Positions 11,501 through 24,882 of a stretch of 64,000 nt of DNA are shown here, piece by piece. Source of the DNA: Carnegiea gigantea (lineage: Eukaryota; Streptophyta; Magnoliopsida; Caryophyllales; Cactaceae); the NCBI GenBank assembly GCA_029747015.1, contig JAKOGI010002714.1:26971-90970 (forward strand), written 5' to 3'. The translations under genes were made by a program, and so were the position numbers. Every line of letters starts with the position of its first letter. The stretch's first letter is position 1. The notes beneath the pieces were generated by a model that did no database searches, was not told the DNA's origin, and saw nothing but the letters and a program-made list of their open reading frames with translations.

Positions 11501-14110
11501 CTTCAGTAAGCCATACTCTATTACAACACTTTACGCAAGATCGACAGTAAGCCAGACTCTATTACAAAACTTTACACAAGGACATACAATCTCTCCTCTC
11601 ACAGCTTTAACCTTAGCAAAAGAAATGAAACATTAGGCAGTAGCCTTATAAATTTCACTCGTCAGTGGCACTTTGATCCAAGTTTCATCGATTATGGTTA
11701 GGTCATAAGAAATTTTCAAACATCAAACCAAGACAACCCATGAAAGCAATTTCGTTCATTCACGTAATAAGTTTAAAGCAAACTAAATGTCTAAATAAAT
11801 TAATAGTCCAAATATCATTTTTTTTGTTTTATTCATCTAAACAAGGATAATTACCTCAAACAACAATAGTATAACAATTGATGCGTAGACTTAACACATT
11901 TAAAGCAACAAGAAATTACATGTATATGTCATGCACACTGACCTCTATAATGATTATTTATTCTAAAACCACAAAGAGTTATACATAGAAGAAAAGATCC
12001 ATTTTCACAAAGAGCAAGTAAATAGCAAGGATAGAAACTTACAAAGAAAAAGTAAGCATTCTAGAATGATAGACAAGTTAAGAAATTATTATGTCAAACC
12101 ACCTAGCACACAGGGGTCAAACTATGCGTAAAGCCAAAAGTAAGGGACCTAATCCAATCAATAATGAGAAAAAGAAGCTAGCAAATAAATCGGCTAACCA
12201 AACATATTAAGAAGAATCAAGAGAAAAAGAAAAATGAGAATGTAAACCTCAACAATTAGTTTATACATTCAAACCTTTGTAGAGTGGTGAAGCTTCTAAG
12301 AGTGAACTTGCCTATAAGTCAAACTTGAACCATCTAAGTAATGCCCTTGTTTAGAGTTGTCTACGACATTAAATAATCCCTGCAATTTGGCAAATATGGA
12401 TTTGTTAATGAAACACTATATACAACTAGAAGTCAAAATATCATATCCTTTGAAAAAAAAAAAATTTGGCAGACACGGAGTAAATCAAGACACCAGAAAG
12501 CAGTATATCAATATCATTTTCTAGTGATGAAAATCAGAGTTTACCCTTGTACTTGAGAAATGATGCAACCTAAACTGCTGAGTACAATACTACTAAGCAC
12601 TTTTTCAGTACCTAACACCTCTTTTTGGCTTCAGTTTTCCTATTTGCATTATGCGTTTGGCAAGTTTAAAAATGTAATTGTTAAGGTCTTCAAAACAACG
12701 GAAACACTATATTTTTTTTTGAATTTAGCTATGCATGCTCTAGCAAGAGATGTCTACATTGATGATATAATTGATGCAGTTTAGCCTATATAGGATATAG
12801 TTCATTATTAGCATTATATAAGAATAAAAGATAAATACTTCATGAAATGGAATATTTAAAAAGATAAAAATGACAAACACAAGTAATAAATTAAAAATTC
12901 TCATATTTTGTGCAAATAGGTTTCTGAAAATTGAAAATGATTACAATGTTCAATACCTGAATGTTTATCCCCCTAGTAAAAAGATTCAGAAACAGAGCAA
13001 ATAAAAATATTAGCTGTAATCATACGCACAAAAAACCTTCCAACAATGTCAGTATCATAACCATTAGTGCCAGAAATCACAAATATAAGAGAACGCTATC
13101 CTACTAGTTGATACTAAACACAGAAGAGCACCAGACAGTATGAGGCTTTGCCAGGAATATCGTCCTACTTAGAAATGTGGATGTAAGTGGCTAGTAGGAC
13201 ATTTAGTTCCTTGATAGAACAAAAATATTTCCCTAATCGAATTGCATATTAGGCCATGCAACAAAGCAAAGAAATTCAAATTTTCAATAAGATAAACTTT
13301 TACAAGAATGGAAGAAAGTAGAGAACACATAACATGTACTGGTTACTTTCATTTAAAAATTTTATATTGCTTCATATGATCATAAGTTGAAACACACCTA
13401 AGAAATCAATCTGTGGTACGAGCACTCTAAAAATACAATAAAATGAAAAGTTTGATAAGTTACACACACACACACAGTAGAGAAAGATAAATCCTAAACT
13501 AGAAACTTCTAATTCTTATAATAATCACAAATCATGATATATAATTCCCTTTCACATATGATGCTACAAAATTGGAATTTTTAAATGCATCCATCATCAA
13601 ATGTATAATTCCCTGTCTAGTAGCTGACATTTCAATATAAAAAGTATAAGTCAGTGGCTAGTAGCTAATATATCAATATAGAAATGAGAAAATTTTCTGT
13701 ACCTCTCAATTTTGATCTTAAAACATGATATATTGTCATTGCAGTTCATTAACTAACTCATATTTCAGTTGTCCTCAGCTCTAGCATTATAAGAACAGTC
13801 ACCGATAAGGCGTGGAGTTGACAATTCACAAATAGCTTATCACTAATTGACTGTCCATATGAAATTAGAGCTGAATTCAAAGGTACCATCACAAATAACC
13901 AAGAAACACAATTTAGCATTTACTTTTGTACACAAGTTAAGAACTTACAACAAGTTGAGCTCAGCATATAAGAATGAATTAAGATCTAAGCAACTCCCAA
14001 ACCAAAACCCAATATTTTAGATTCATAAGAGCCCATCAATGGTGGAGAAATGGAGAAAAGTAAGATATAAAAAAGATATATCCAAAATTAAAAATTCAAT
14101 TCCAATAATC

Positions 14111-14260
14111 GTAGCAAATTCGATTATAGGCCACATATATTCAACAAATTAAAGCTTATCACAAGAAATTAATTGATTAAAAATCAAACTCAAGGTGGAC
14201 AACGAAACACTCCTATGACCCAAATAAATCACAATCAAATTTATAAACATGAAAATGGAA
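14111..14260 (+). repeat. Direct repeat, copy 1
   Basis: This ~150 bp segment resembles 14652-14805. Shared blocks include AATTCGATTATA near the start, GTGGACAACGAAACACTC, and CAAATAAATCA followed by ATTTATA near the end. Copies lie ~540 bp apart in the same orientation. The type of repeat is not recognised. Confidence 0.75.
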
Positions 14261-14651
14261 GTTTATATAGCTATGCCCCATCTAGAATATCTTTTTTTTT
14301 AAAGAAACGTACCTATAACATATCAATAATATATGAACACCAATCCAAAACTTAGAAATTTAGAAGTTAGACACCCATGTTCCCAATTTTGATATACAAT
14401 GCTAGTGGTCTTCATTAGCTCTCTTAAAGTCTTGAATTGCATGTTGCCATCCTATTTCATTCTTTCGTTAATTGTCAACTTAATTTACCAACAAATTTTT
14501 AAGTTACTTATGGGAACAAGCTGTATCAGGGAGATTATTTTGAAGTGATTTGCTCTTTCAGATATACTAAAGGCAAAACCCAGATAGCTGGAATCGTAGG
14601 CTGATAAAAAAAAAACAGCAAGAAGGGCAAGAAGGATTAGTGTTCACTTGT

Positions 14652-14805
14652 GTACCAAATTCGATTATACGTTCAGAATATTCAATGAATTAAAACTTAG
14701 CGGAATAAATTCATTGGTTAGAAACCCTAACTCAAGTGGACAACGAAACACTCGTATCACTCAAATAAATCATAATCAGATTTATACACATCAAAATTGA
14801 ATCCA
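14652..14805 (+). repeat. Direct repeat, copy 2
   Basis: Partner of 14111-14260, in the same orientation and with several mismatches. It lies just upstream (in plus coordinates) of the pyrimidine-rich minus-strand leader at 14870-15100. Confidence 0.75.
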
Positions 14806-15489
14806 GTTCTAAGCAATTTAGAGGGGAAAAAAAGAAGTGAGTAAAAGTAACCACACCTATTTGGGTAACAATTAGATTGGGACAACTGAATCCAGCGACC
14901 AAACACAACCACGACTTGTGAAGGTTAAGAGGATGAGAACACAGCCGTGAAATGCAAAGGTTGAGAGGTCGAGAAAGGATCTTAATCCATTGATGTGCAA
15001 GGTTAAGAGAGGTTGAGCATGGGGCAGAGCAGTGGTGAGCAACAAGAGGAGAGAGAAAAGACAGATGAATAGCATGAGGTTTCTGGTGAATTAAAGAATC
15101 TGGAAAGTTTCTCTCCCTTTTGGGTCTTATTTTTTCTAATATTTAATTCTCTTTCTTTTTAATTACTTATGGCTATTCTTTTAATGAACCCAGACTTGGA
15201 CATTTCCCCCAAAAAAGTTAGGTGCTGGCAGGAATATAAATTTTCCCCCAAAAAAATCCTGCCTCCTTCATCTTTTTGCGTAATTTACTTTTATTTTTAT
15301 TTTTTATTGTTCGTGTCATGCAAAGACGTCAACATTCATCTACTCCTAAATTGAACAGAAACTTTGTTGCAGGTTATCTATGCGTCAATAATGAACCGTG
15401 TACATTTCATGTTTTGGTTGTAGTGAGAGGGTCCAGCGAAACTGTTAACCTAGTACATGCCTAGGGGCAGAATGGGACTATTAGCAGCG

Positions 15490-18283
15490 GCCTATGTGAT
15501 TCCAGCCCAGTGCAAATATCAGGCTTGAGCCCAAAACAAATTCAAAGGCTTCTTAGCCTTATTGAGACACCGAAATCTAGCTATGAAAAAATTTGAGGTA
15601 ATTTTGCTTGGATGTTTGACAGCGGCCTTCTTGCCACATTACCGGAGATCCATAGGTGATGCACGGGACGAAGCAAATTTCATCAATTTCGATTGCCTTA
15701 TCAAATGGAACATACACTATTGCTAAGCAAGAGGGATCTATAACATTGGGACAACGAATCAAATTAAATAAAGTTCTATATGTTCCGTCCCTTAGATGCG
15801 GTCTTATTTCTATCACAAAATTATGTAAGGAGCTAAACTGTAGTGTGATATTTTTTAATGATTTTTGTATATTGCAGGACTGTCCTTGGGGGACTCTGAT
15901 TGGTGTAGGTGAGTTACGAGGAGGAGTTTACTACTTCAAAGATGGGTCATTGGAGAAGCATTAAGTTAATGCAGTCAATATAGTCAATCTATGACACAAG
16001 TAATTGGGACATCTCTCTCATGAAGTCTTATCCTTATTACTAAATAGTTTAAGAGTGATTAGTTCCAAAAATAAAAATGATGTGTGTGAAGCTCGTCAGA
16101 ACACTCGAATTCCTTTTTCCGAAAGTTCTAATAAAGCTGAGCGTGTTTTTAACCTTATTCATTGTGATATTTGGGGGCCTTATAGAGAAGCATCATCTTG
16201 TAGAGCCCATTAATTTCTCACAATAATGGATCAAGCAAGTCGAGCTACTTGGCTCTATTTGATGATTGATAGGGCTCCAACCAGTCAATTTTTGAAAGAT
16301 TTCATTATCATGGCCCAAAATTAGTTCGGGACCAATGTTAAAATCGTATGAAGTAGCAATGGGCCAGAATTCACCTCCATACCCATGTAATGACTCTATC
16401 AAGAATGCAGAATTTTGTAAAAAAGTAGTTACGCCGAGAAACCGCAACAAAATAGTAGGGTTGAGACAAAGCATAGACATGTTCTGAACGTGGCTCCAGC
16501 TCTTCTTTTTCAAGCTAGCCTACCCATGAAGTTCTGGGGTGAATGTGTGCTTATAGCCTTCCACTTGATCAATAGGACCCCTAGCACTTTATTGATCAGG
16601 AAAACCCCATATGAGATACTTCATCATCAAACACCCTCATATGATCACATCAAAGTATTTGGCACACTATGCTTTGCACACAGCAAGAGAAGCAAGGATA
16701 AATTTGCTCCTAGAGGAAAGAGGCGTTTATTTGTGGGTTACCCTTTTGGCCAAAAAGGACAGAAAATGTTTGATTTAGAAACATGTGAATGTTTTGTGAG
16801 CGAAGATGTTATCTTTCATAAAAATATTTTTCATTTTGCGGTGATGACACAATACAGTGACCTATAAAATTCTTCTCAATTTTTGGATCACATTCTCACA
16901 TCATTGGATGAGGAACTCCTTCAGCCTACCATGACAGAGAGTCTAACATCAGATGCTGAATCAGGGCCCACGTAAGGGGGAGCACATCCGTCCCTTGTAC
17001 GGAAGAAAAAGGGGACACAGAACTGGGCTTGCAGCAACCCAATTCTACGGCAGCACCCTGTGCCCAACCTAAAAACAAGATTGGGCCAAGCCCAAAATGG
17101 GAAAATCTTGTGTCCAGTAGCAATAGACCAGATCAGAGACACCATCCCAGTAACCCAGACCATGGTGACTCGGGCTATGCTAGCACACCAATACTGGCCC
17201 CATCAGATGTGGCCAAAGCCATAAGCAGGCCCACTAGGACCAGTAAATGGCCCGTGTGCTATACTGATTATTTATGTTACAGTGCTCAACCTAATGACCC
17301 TCACAATCCGGTGCTCTCCTCTCTCGACAACTCACACCACAAAGGAGCCTCAGGTACACGCTATCCTATAGTAAGTTATGTCACCACTAACAGTTTTTCT
17401 GCATCCCATCAGCATTTCTTGGCTGCTATAACAAGGGTCGTTGAGCCCAAATCATTTCAAGATGCAGTGCGAGATCCTAAGTGGTGTATAGCCATGGCAT
17501 TGTACTGGTAAGTAATAATATTGCCGCTTCTACAACCTTTAAAGCCTATCTACATAACTGTTTCAGCATCAAGGACCTGGGACCCCTAAAATACTTTCTT
17601 GGTATTGAGATAGCGCGTAGACCCGAAGGGATGTTTTATGTCAGCATAAATATAGTCTTAAGATAAACAATGACTATGGACTTCTACGGCAAAGACAGCT
17701 GATTTTCCCATTGTTGAGAACCACAAGCTTGTGTTAGCACTTAGCAAACAGCTGAATGATGATGTGAGTATCAACGCTTAGTTGGACAACTTATTTAGCT
17801 CACTATAACTAGGCCTAATTTAACTTATGTCGTCCACGTCTTATCACAATTTATGCAATCACCCAAAGCATACCACATGAAAGTAGCCCTCCATGTCATG
17901 CGTTACCTAAAAGGAACTACAGGTGAAGGCGTATTTCTCCACTCTGATAGCGATCTACAGTTATATGGCTATTGTGACTCAGACTGGGCAACATCTCCCC
18001 TTTCCAATTTTGTCACGCTTAGACATTCACCTGTGTCATGGCGAATAAAGAAACAAGCAACGGTGTCCCAGTCATCAGCCGAAGCTGAGTACAGACCGAT
18101 GGCCATTGTAAGCAGTGAACTAGCTTGGGTTCAGACGTTCCTTGCATCCTTAGGCATTTTTCATATTGAGAAAAACCCAGTCTTCTATAAAAGAAGCAAA
18201 CACATTAAACTGGACTGTCATTTCATTCGGGAGAAGCTTGTAGCAGGTCTCATCTCGTTTGCTCTTGTTCGTTCTCAGCACTG
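15490..18283 (+). pseudogene. Copia gag-pol polyprotein remnant
   Basis: Visible parts: end of gag (LSPKQIQRLLSLIETPKSSY) near 15530-15590; protease D-S-G at 15618-15626; the GAG-pre-integrase stretch 15656-15964; integrase from about 16004, with HCDIWGPYREASS near 16160 and RVETKHRH near 16465; the late integrase and C-terminal segment 16490-16867 (LPMKFWGECVLIAFHLINRT). The usual integrase S-D-N-G motif reads S-S-N-G after a stop near 16350, so a catalytic aspartate is lost. At about 17505-17525 the frame jumps from the very start of reverse transcriptase (FQDAVRDPKWCIAMAL) to its end (DLGPLKYFLGIEIARRPEGM), so the core, including the YVDD region, is deleted. RNase H (17853-18284) keeps YGYCDSDWA and SSAEAEYR. 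It cannot make active enzyme. Confidence 0.87.
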
Positions 18284-18383
18284 ACCTACAGACACCCTTA
18301 CCAAGGCACTTGGCAAAGGTCAATTCCAATATCTAAAGGGCAAGTTGGGATGGCCAACTCGCATGCTCCAATTTAAGCGGGAG

Positions 18384-18640
18384 TGTTAAGGAATCATCAA
18401 CTATATTTTAGATACCTTCCCTAGATATTATTCTTCCCTAGATATTTTTCTAAATAATATTTCCTATGTTTGTAATTGAGTTGGACTCTTTCTATTACAT
18501 GCACATCAAGTAGGACATGGTAGGCAGACGAGGAGCTAGCTTGTACTATAAAAACTTGGCCATTTGCATTCGAAACATGATCAACGCAGAGAATAATATA
18601 TTTTGCTCATCTCATGATTGATCAAATTCTTGAGATCACA
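18384..18640 (+). repeat. 3' LTR of the truncated copia element
   Basis: It begins TGTTAAGGAATCATC directly after a purine-rich tract (AAGCGGGAG, 18375-18383) that fits a polypurine tract. A TATAAAA box lies at 18547-18553. The end is set at a CA at 18639-18640, but without a second LTR to compare this is a guess of ±30 bp. Confidence 0.7.
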
Positions 18641-19359
18641 TGATTAAATATATTTTACAAAAGGTACATTAATAACGACCTAAAAAGGTTACGGGTGTAA
18701 AAAACATCTACCAAAATTTTGAGGGAGCTAAATGATAATACTTGAATATTGTTAATATCTTACAAGGGATTGATGTTACTAATCTTTGTCCTAATCTTTA
18801 ATGGGCGCACCAAACAGATCAAAATAGATTATCATTCTACCAGGGATAAAGTGCTTGAGGGATTGATCTAGCTCTCATACCTTCTGACACAGTCATAGCA
18901 TGCCAATGTCTTAACTTGGATTTTGGCTACTCATAAACAATGGGGTGTTTACAAGCTTGTTTTGTGCCTAATCCTAGCTTCGACTAAGGGGGTTAACATA
19001 GCCCCATCAGTTCAAGTTGTTAAGCGAGTAATTCTCACAATGTAATTTCTCTTCTTAGGATTTTATTATAAGGTTGTACATTGTATGTGGGCGATATGTT
19101 CCTTGTATATGGTTGTGCATTGTTCCGAAATAATTATTCAGTGATATATGCATTCAAAGACAAAGAATAAACACAATTTTTTACTCTTTGTGCCGCCTTC
19201 CTTTTTTTGGCAAGAAAAGGCGTATATTTTCATTAAATTAATAGTCACACAACATCTATAAGATATATTCAATCTAAACAAATAGAAATTCTAATGTGAA
19301 TACAATTTAACAATCTATTCCAATTTAACAAATTTCATATTAGAAAAATAAATCCATGC
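18641..19359. other. Unassigned stretch between the copia LTR and the CACTA exons
   Basis: No convincing coding frame or terminal repeat is visible. It may hold the 3' part of the minus-strand CACTA. I searched for a plus-strand CACTAYAAAAAA-like terminus here and did not find one. Confidence 0.4.
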
Positions 19360-19990
19360 ACTCGAGTTGTTACATAGGGATTAATTACCCTAGAGAAAAT
19401 AAGTTCCCTTGAACATGGTGAAGGCATAGAAGTCAAGCTAGGACCCTTGCTAACTCCTAGGATGTGTTTCAGCTAAATGAAAAAAAATAATCAAACAATT
19501 GCGAAATTGTATAAATTAGTCAAATAATAGGTAGTAGAAATATTTCACTTTCAAGTAGGTACTACTCTTTAGATTGTCACATTAGATTGGTGCATCTATT
19601 TGATAACAATGAAAATTACTTAACATCTTACGTGCTCTCTTTGGTCAAAAGTATCTGTATTGTCCCCAATAGATGTGCTTTTGATCATCCACCTACACAC
19701 AAATTACAACATGAGATGAAACTTGAATGGTGAAAAGTTACCTACAAAAGGTATTTACATTAGATCATAATGTTATGTTCATGCGTACAAAATAAGGACA
19801 TAGTTGATTCACAAAATTGTAGAGTACTGGCATGCCAATATTCTCATTTACACTTTATCACCCAATATTGTGGAATTTTCTATCCCGTTTGTCACACTAA
19901 TATGTCCTTACCAATTTGAGTTGTACAGGACTTGTTAGCTCCTTGACCAGAATTCAGCTAAATAAAACTAGTTGTCAGATAATGATATGA
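19360..19990 (-). pseudogene. CACTA second gene (TNPA-position), exon remnants
   Basis: Three minus-strand blocks match the second gene of the 40222-57482 CACTA at DNA level. 19980-19858 matches 44330-44455 (AACAAGTCCTGTACAACTCA and GTGTGACAAACGGGATAG). 19710-19640 matches 44560-44640 (AGGTGGATGATCAAAA). 19490-19365 matches 44775-44890 (AAGGGTCCTAGCTTGACTTC). The same order and spacing by introns in both elements supports a real gene in the ancestral transposon. In this copy stops interrupt the frames. The protein family is not recognised; the TNPA-like role is inferred from its position after TNPD. Confidence 0.75.
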
Positions 19991-20184
19991 TTATGTAATG
20001 CGAATTAGATAATAACAACATAAATGTAACTATCATATTTACCCAATTAGCACAACATGAAGATAAACACAGAAAATTAAAAAGCGGGTGGTTGTTTTGT
20101 TGTACCGGCACCCGTATGTTCTCTTTACATCCAGCACATTATCTTTGTTGGCTCACCTGCAAGCACCTAAAACCATGTACAATA

Positions 20185-21220
<1,036 letters not shown>

Positions 21221-21689
21221 TAGCGAAACACAGGGCTTTGGCTCGGAAGGGTACATTTATGTGTCCACAGAATGTGAACTTAGTTGGTTTTTAACATGTG
21301 ACGACCTAGATGTATGAGCAGCTCCGTCCTTACCACTTAGTACAATGGAATTTTTAATTTGACCAGCATCTTTGATATATGTCTCATCGTGCTTAGTTAA
21401 TGTAGGCCTAGTTGCCAGATTGTCTCTTAGGTGTTCACCAGCAAAGGGTGCGTTATTCCTTTAATTCTCTTCAAGATCATCACCCTAATCACAAACCAAG
21501 TAAAGAAATTAACATTGACCTTATCCAAAGTGTATTCATTGTCTATTTTTAATTATGGTAACTCAGTGAAAAATTATAAAACCATGGATTAAAAATGACC
21601 TAAGATAGAAGATGCGCATCATTATGACGTTGAGACTTCAAGTGACCTCTTGGCATAAGGATTGGATCTCTTTTAGCAGTGGACTCATT
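21221..21689 (-). other. Probable TNPD continuation, degenerate
   Basis: Follows TNPD on the minus strand. Short open stretches are seen (for example HLRDNLATRPTLTKHDETYI near 21440-21370), but no known TNPD domain is recognised. DUF4218 and DUF4216 are not seen here. It may be transposon coding or intron sequence. Confidence 0.35.
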
Positions 21690-23122
21690 ATCTTAGAATC
21701 TTACGGTTTAGACCCATCTAGCAGAACTTATGTCCTTTTCCCAACCAAACTGATTGAGTTGCTTTCCCACAAGATAGACATGTGAAACATCCCTAGGTAC
21801 TCCACCCAGACAGATTAGCATATGCAAGAATCCATTTGTAGTAGAGTAAAGAGCTACCGGCAACGTAAATCTTATCTTCGTGTATGCATTTACACCATTC
21901 CATAACTGCACTAGCTCTTTAATCAATTGTTAAAAATATACATCAATGCCATACTCGTGGCCTTTTCTCTAAGAATAATCATCGATACTATAGTTGGGGA
22001 TTGTTTCATGCATAGTGAGGGAGGCAACTTACCCAGAATTAGTAAGACTGGCCAAGTACTATGCGGGCTACTCATAACACGAAATGAATTAAATGCATCA
22101 CTCGCTATCCCAAGCCATATAGTTCGAGGATCAGATGTAAAATTAGGATATTATTCATCAAACTCCTTCCATGCCTTTGCATCAGAAGGATGCCTCAAAA
22201 TTCTATCCTTTGTACGACACTTATCATGCCAAATCATATCTTCAACTATCTTGAATGATTTTTAGTGCCTTAGAAGAGAGGGAAATAGCGTAATACCTTA
22301 GCTATTATCTAGCAATTTCTTTTCACTATTCTTCCATTGCAAATAACCACATTTGTTACATAATTCTTGTCTTCGCCTTTCACCTAGCACAATATACAAT
22401 CATTAGGGTAGGCATGTATTTTCATATTCAAATCCAAAGTCCTTAAGTAATTGCCTGCAATTACTCCATGATGAAGAGAATGGGTCTATATGGGGAAAAA
22501 CAAAACTCAAAAGCTGAAGTAGCATATTAAATGATTTAATAGAACAACATTACATTCATTTCAAGTGGAGTAAGTGCAACAGAAAAGAGAGTTTTGAAAA
22601 TTTTGAACCTTGATATATGTCCTGTTCAACTTGTTCTAGTAACCTTTCACATTGAGCATTTTTATCTACAATGGAGCTATCACCTTCATGTCCCTCATTT
22701 CCTAGCTCACCACTGTCTTTTTCATCCAAATCACCTTCTTGATGAAACATGCCACACCCACAATTTTCACACATCCTAAAAATATCATTAAGCATTCCCA
22801 TAATATCAATGTCACCAAAACTACTTTTAAATTGGGCATTAGTAATATTGTGGCCTTTGTCACAAAAAAATGAACAAGGTCCAGAAATTTCCTCCCCATG
22901 ATGCGCCCACTCTTTATAGTATAGCTAAAAATCATTGAACATGAGATGGTGTACCACTTCTTCTTTCGTGAAGCAATGATTATGGCCAACTTTGCATTTA
23001 TTTTAAGGGCATGCGATTAGTGTAATCCCCCCAGCATTGCAAAAAGCAAATTCCAAAAGTGACTCAACCCCATTCGTATATTCAGGAGAAGTTCAATGTG
23101 TATTAATCAAACTTTTTTCCAT
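21690..23122 (-). pseudogene. CACTA TNPD transposase, N-terminal and TNP2 (Transposase_21) regions
   Basis: A start codon on the minus strand at 23122 is followed, after a stop, by a Transposase-associated domain (SPEYTNGVESLLEFAF, then GHNHCFTKEEVVHHLMFNDF, then YYKEWAHHGE). Next come an acidic linker and the conserved FSKLSFLLHLLHLK block near 22600-22556. The zinc-like segment follows (HAYPNDCIL near 22410, then ELCNKCGYLQWK), then VLRYFPL. The TNP2 core is HPSDAKAWKEFD (near 22205), YPNFTSDPRTIWLGIASDAF, WPVLL and LPPSLCMKQ, then KELVQLWNGVNAYTK (about 21920). TNPD cleaves CACTA ends. At least one stop falls inside every major block and several frameshifts are needed, so the gene is dead. 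Part of the TNP2 domain and the C-terminus are missing or unrecognised. Confidence 0.88.
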
Positions 23123-23289
23123 TATAATTTCTAATAGCCCACCAACAAAGTTATCACATAAGTTAATATAAGCATTATAACTAAACCTTGTCAGTCATTA
23201 AAGGAAGGGGTAGAAGAGTCACAATGATCACAACAACACATCAAAATCATATGCTTAGAATATACTACCCTATAAGAACTAAACATATT

Positions 23290-24882
23290 TGTTCATGCAA
23301 AAATGTGTTATTTTTACGATACTTTTATACCCGATTTATGCTCATTATAATTGTTATTTTTACGTTTTTATTTGATCTTATTTTGTTTTGCAGGCATTGA
23401 ATAATTATGGGAAAAATGGGAGAAAAAGGTGGAAAAATGCCGGAAATGAAGAATCGGGCCAAGTTTATTCAAGCCCAACCTATTTCATCCATCAACATAA
23501 TGACAAGACTAAGGAAAACTTAAATAAAATCCCCCAGCCTTGCATGTGCCTAGCACGTGCCTTCATCTACCGAGCCCAGGCATGCATGCATCACGTGACC
23601 TTCCCCCCCTTAGTCTCCTTTTCTCTCTCCTCTTTTCGGTTCCTCGAATCTGTTTGAAACCCAGAGCCTCGATAGTTCCCCCTTGCTCCATCATCTTCAT
23701 CTTCATCTTCATCATCCCCCCCTCTCTCTAGCCCATCTCTCTCATCACCACCAAGCGCCAGCGTAGCACGCCAAATCACCACCCCGTCCACTAGAATGCA
23801 AGCAACAACCACCAAGTCGCACCATCTCCTCTGCCCACGCGTCTCAAGATGAACGGAGAAGATTGGGTGAGCTTGGGTATAAATCGAAGAATCTGGCTCC
23901 AAAGAAGAGGTTAGGAAGTTTTAGGGTTTAATTAGGTTTAGTTTTCAAGTTTTAGGTCTTATTTTAGCTAGTTTTAATTTAAGTTTTTAGTTCTTAGTTT
24001 CAATTTTAGATTTTAGGCTTTTGATTTTCAACTTCTTCATATGTCTCAAGTTTTGTAATTTCAAATTTGGATAATATTGAGTAGAGGATTATTGGGATTT
24101 TGTGTTTGATATTGCACGAATTTTGGCTCGATTATTCCCATTCTTGATTAATCCAAATCTGATTTCACTGGAATGGCGATCTAGGTTCGTGAGTTGCTGA
24201 AGCTCGGGATGCCTCTTCTGTTTTGGTTGAATTCCAGATTTGGCTTTGAAAGGTTGTAGGTTTGAGTTCGATCAGCTGCAAATTTCCTCTTTCCATTGTT
24301 TAGGTACTGTTTGAATGCTGCTGAGATTAGGTATTTTAAGCATTCTGTTAACCTAATTCCATCTGTTCGATTGTTGTTTGTTCTTAATCTGGATTGCTTC
24401 ATTTTGTTCTTCTCATTTCTTCTCAATTGGTCTGGGTTTCCCAATGTTGCTCTTTTCTTGTTGAATGTTGCTATTTTAGGGTTTGATTTTAGTTCGTTCA
24501 TTTCGTTTAAGTTGGAATTAGCTGGAAGCCTGATTCCATCTTCGTTTGTGGGTTGTTTAAGCCTTCTGTTCTGCCTTTTTCTATTTGATTCTATTTTCTT
24601 ATTAATTTGTTTTGTAGCTCTCATTTCGGTTGTGTTAAGTGATGGAGATATGCTCCTTTGATTAGAGTTAATTTTATTGGATGTTAGGCGATGGTAGGGA
24701 AACTTTGGAATTAGATTGATTTACAACCTATAGTTTTAGTTGCTTATCATTTAAATCACTTGAGAATGATGCTATGTTACTTTAATTTCGTGTTAAGTGA
24801 CCTTAATCTTTTCCATCGTCCCTGTAGAGACGACCCTCAAGTACTATAATGAGAGATGTATGCTTGCGGCATTTTATTTTCA
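23290..24882 (+). repeat. Solo-LTR-like block, Tat/Athila-like gypsy family
   Basis: Starts TGTTCATGC and ends TTTTCA. It is similar over its length to 49524-51470 read in reverse: both begin TGTTCATGC, share CTCATTATAAT-GTTATTTTTA, an ATTTTGTT/A-TGCAGG/GTAGG step near 140 bp, a long pyrimidine-rich leader, and the end block CTCAAGTACT followed by TGCATGCTTGC or TGTATGCTTGC. The TTTTGCAG acceptor-like step resembles that of the LTR at 47587, which suggests a related family. Open frames inside it on either strand are not supported as genes. No TSD is seen, so ends are approximate. It sits upstream of TNPD on the minus strand. Confidence 0.65.

Larger units (their letters stand above)
6508..12963 (-). 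repeat. Right arm of the giant inverted repeat
   Basis: Reverse-complement partner of 1-6400. It is collinear through every checked point: the inner end, the Transposase_24 exon (9472-9275 mirrors 3471-3700), the DUF4216 block and the outer end at 12963. Bases 12964 onwards cannot be compared because the partner would lie left of the window. This arm differs from the left by substitutions, indels and a local ~126 bp tandem duplication at 7935-8182. It is therefore a diverged copy and not simply the same sequence assembled twice. Confidence 0.92.
12964..15469. other. Unrecognised non-coding stretch right of the inverted repeat
   Basis: No coding region is recognised. It holds a short CA run near 13464-13474 and the direct repeat described separately. 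On the minus strand 15100-14870 looks like a pyrimidine-rich leader with a short open frame (LFICLFSLLLLLTTALPHAQ). That could be a 5' UTR or signal-like reading, but nothing confirms it. It may be the upstream part of the CACTA unit whose 3' end forms the right arm. This is inference only. Confidence 0.35.
15470..18640 (+). mobile_element. 5'-truncated Ty1-copia retrotransposon with 3' LTR
   Basis: Order of domains on the plus strand is end of gag, protease, integrase, remnant of reverse transcriptase, RNase H, then a 3' LTR starting at 18384. Integrase before reverse transcriptase is the copia order. No 5' LTR, primer binding site or gag start is seen to the left. No TSD can be assigned. 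It lies between the inverted repeat and the minus-strand CACTA element. Either it inserted there and lost its 5' end, or a deletion removed that end. Confidence 0.85.

Noticed and set aside
14872..15075. Minus-strand frame with a hydrophobic, signal-like start
   Set aside because: There is only one short frame without a recognised domain or splice partner. It is treated as possible leader sequence.
23591..23902. Minus-strand acidic 103-residue frame
   Set aside because: It arises from the pyrimidine-rich part of the same LTR-like block (repeated CATCTTCAT units read backwards).
24181..24661. Two long open frames on opposite strands (147 and 121 residues)
   Set aside because: Both lie inside the solo-LTR-like block that recurs at 49524-51470. 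Their opposite overlap and lack of recognised domains suggest chance frames in a leader-like LTR.
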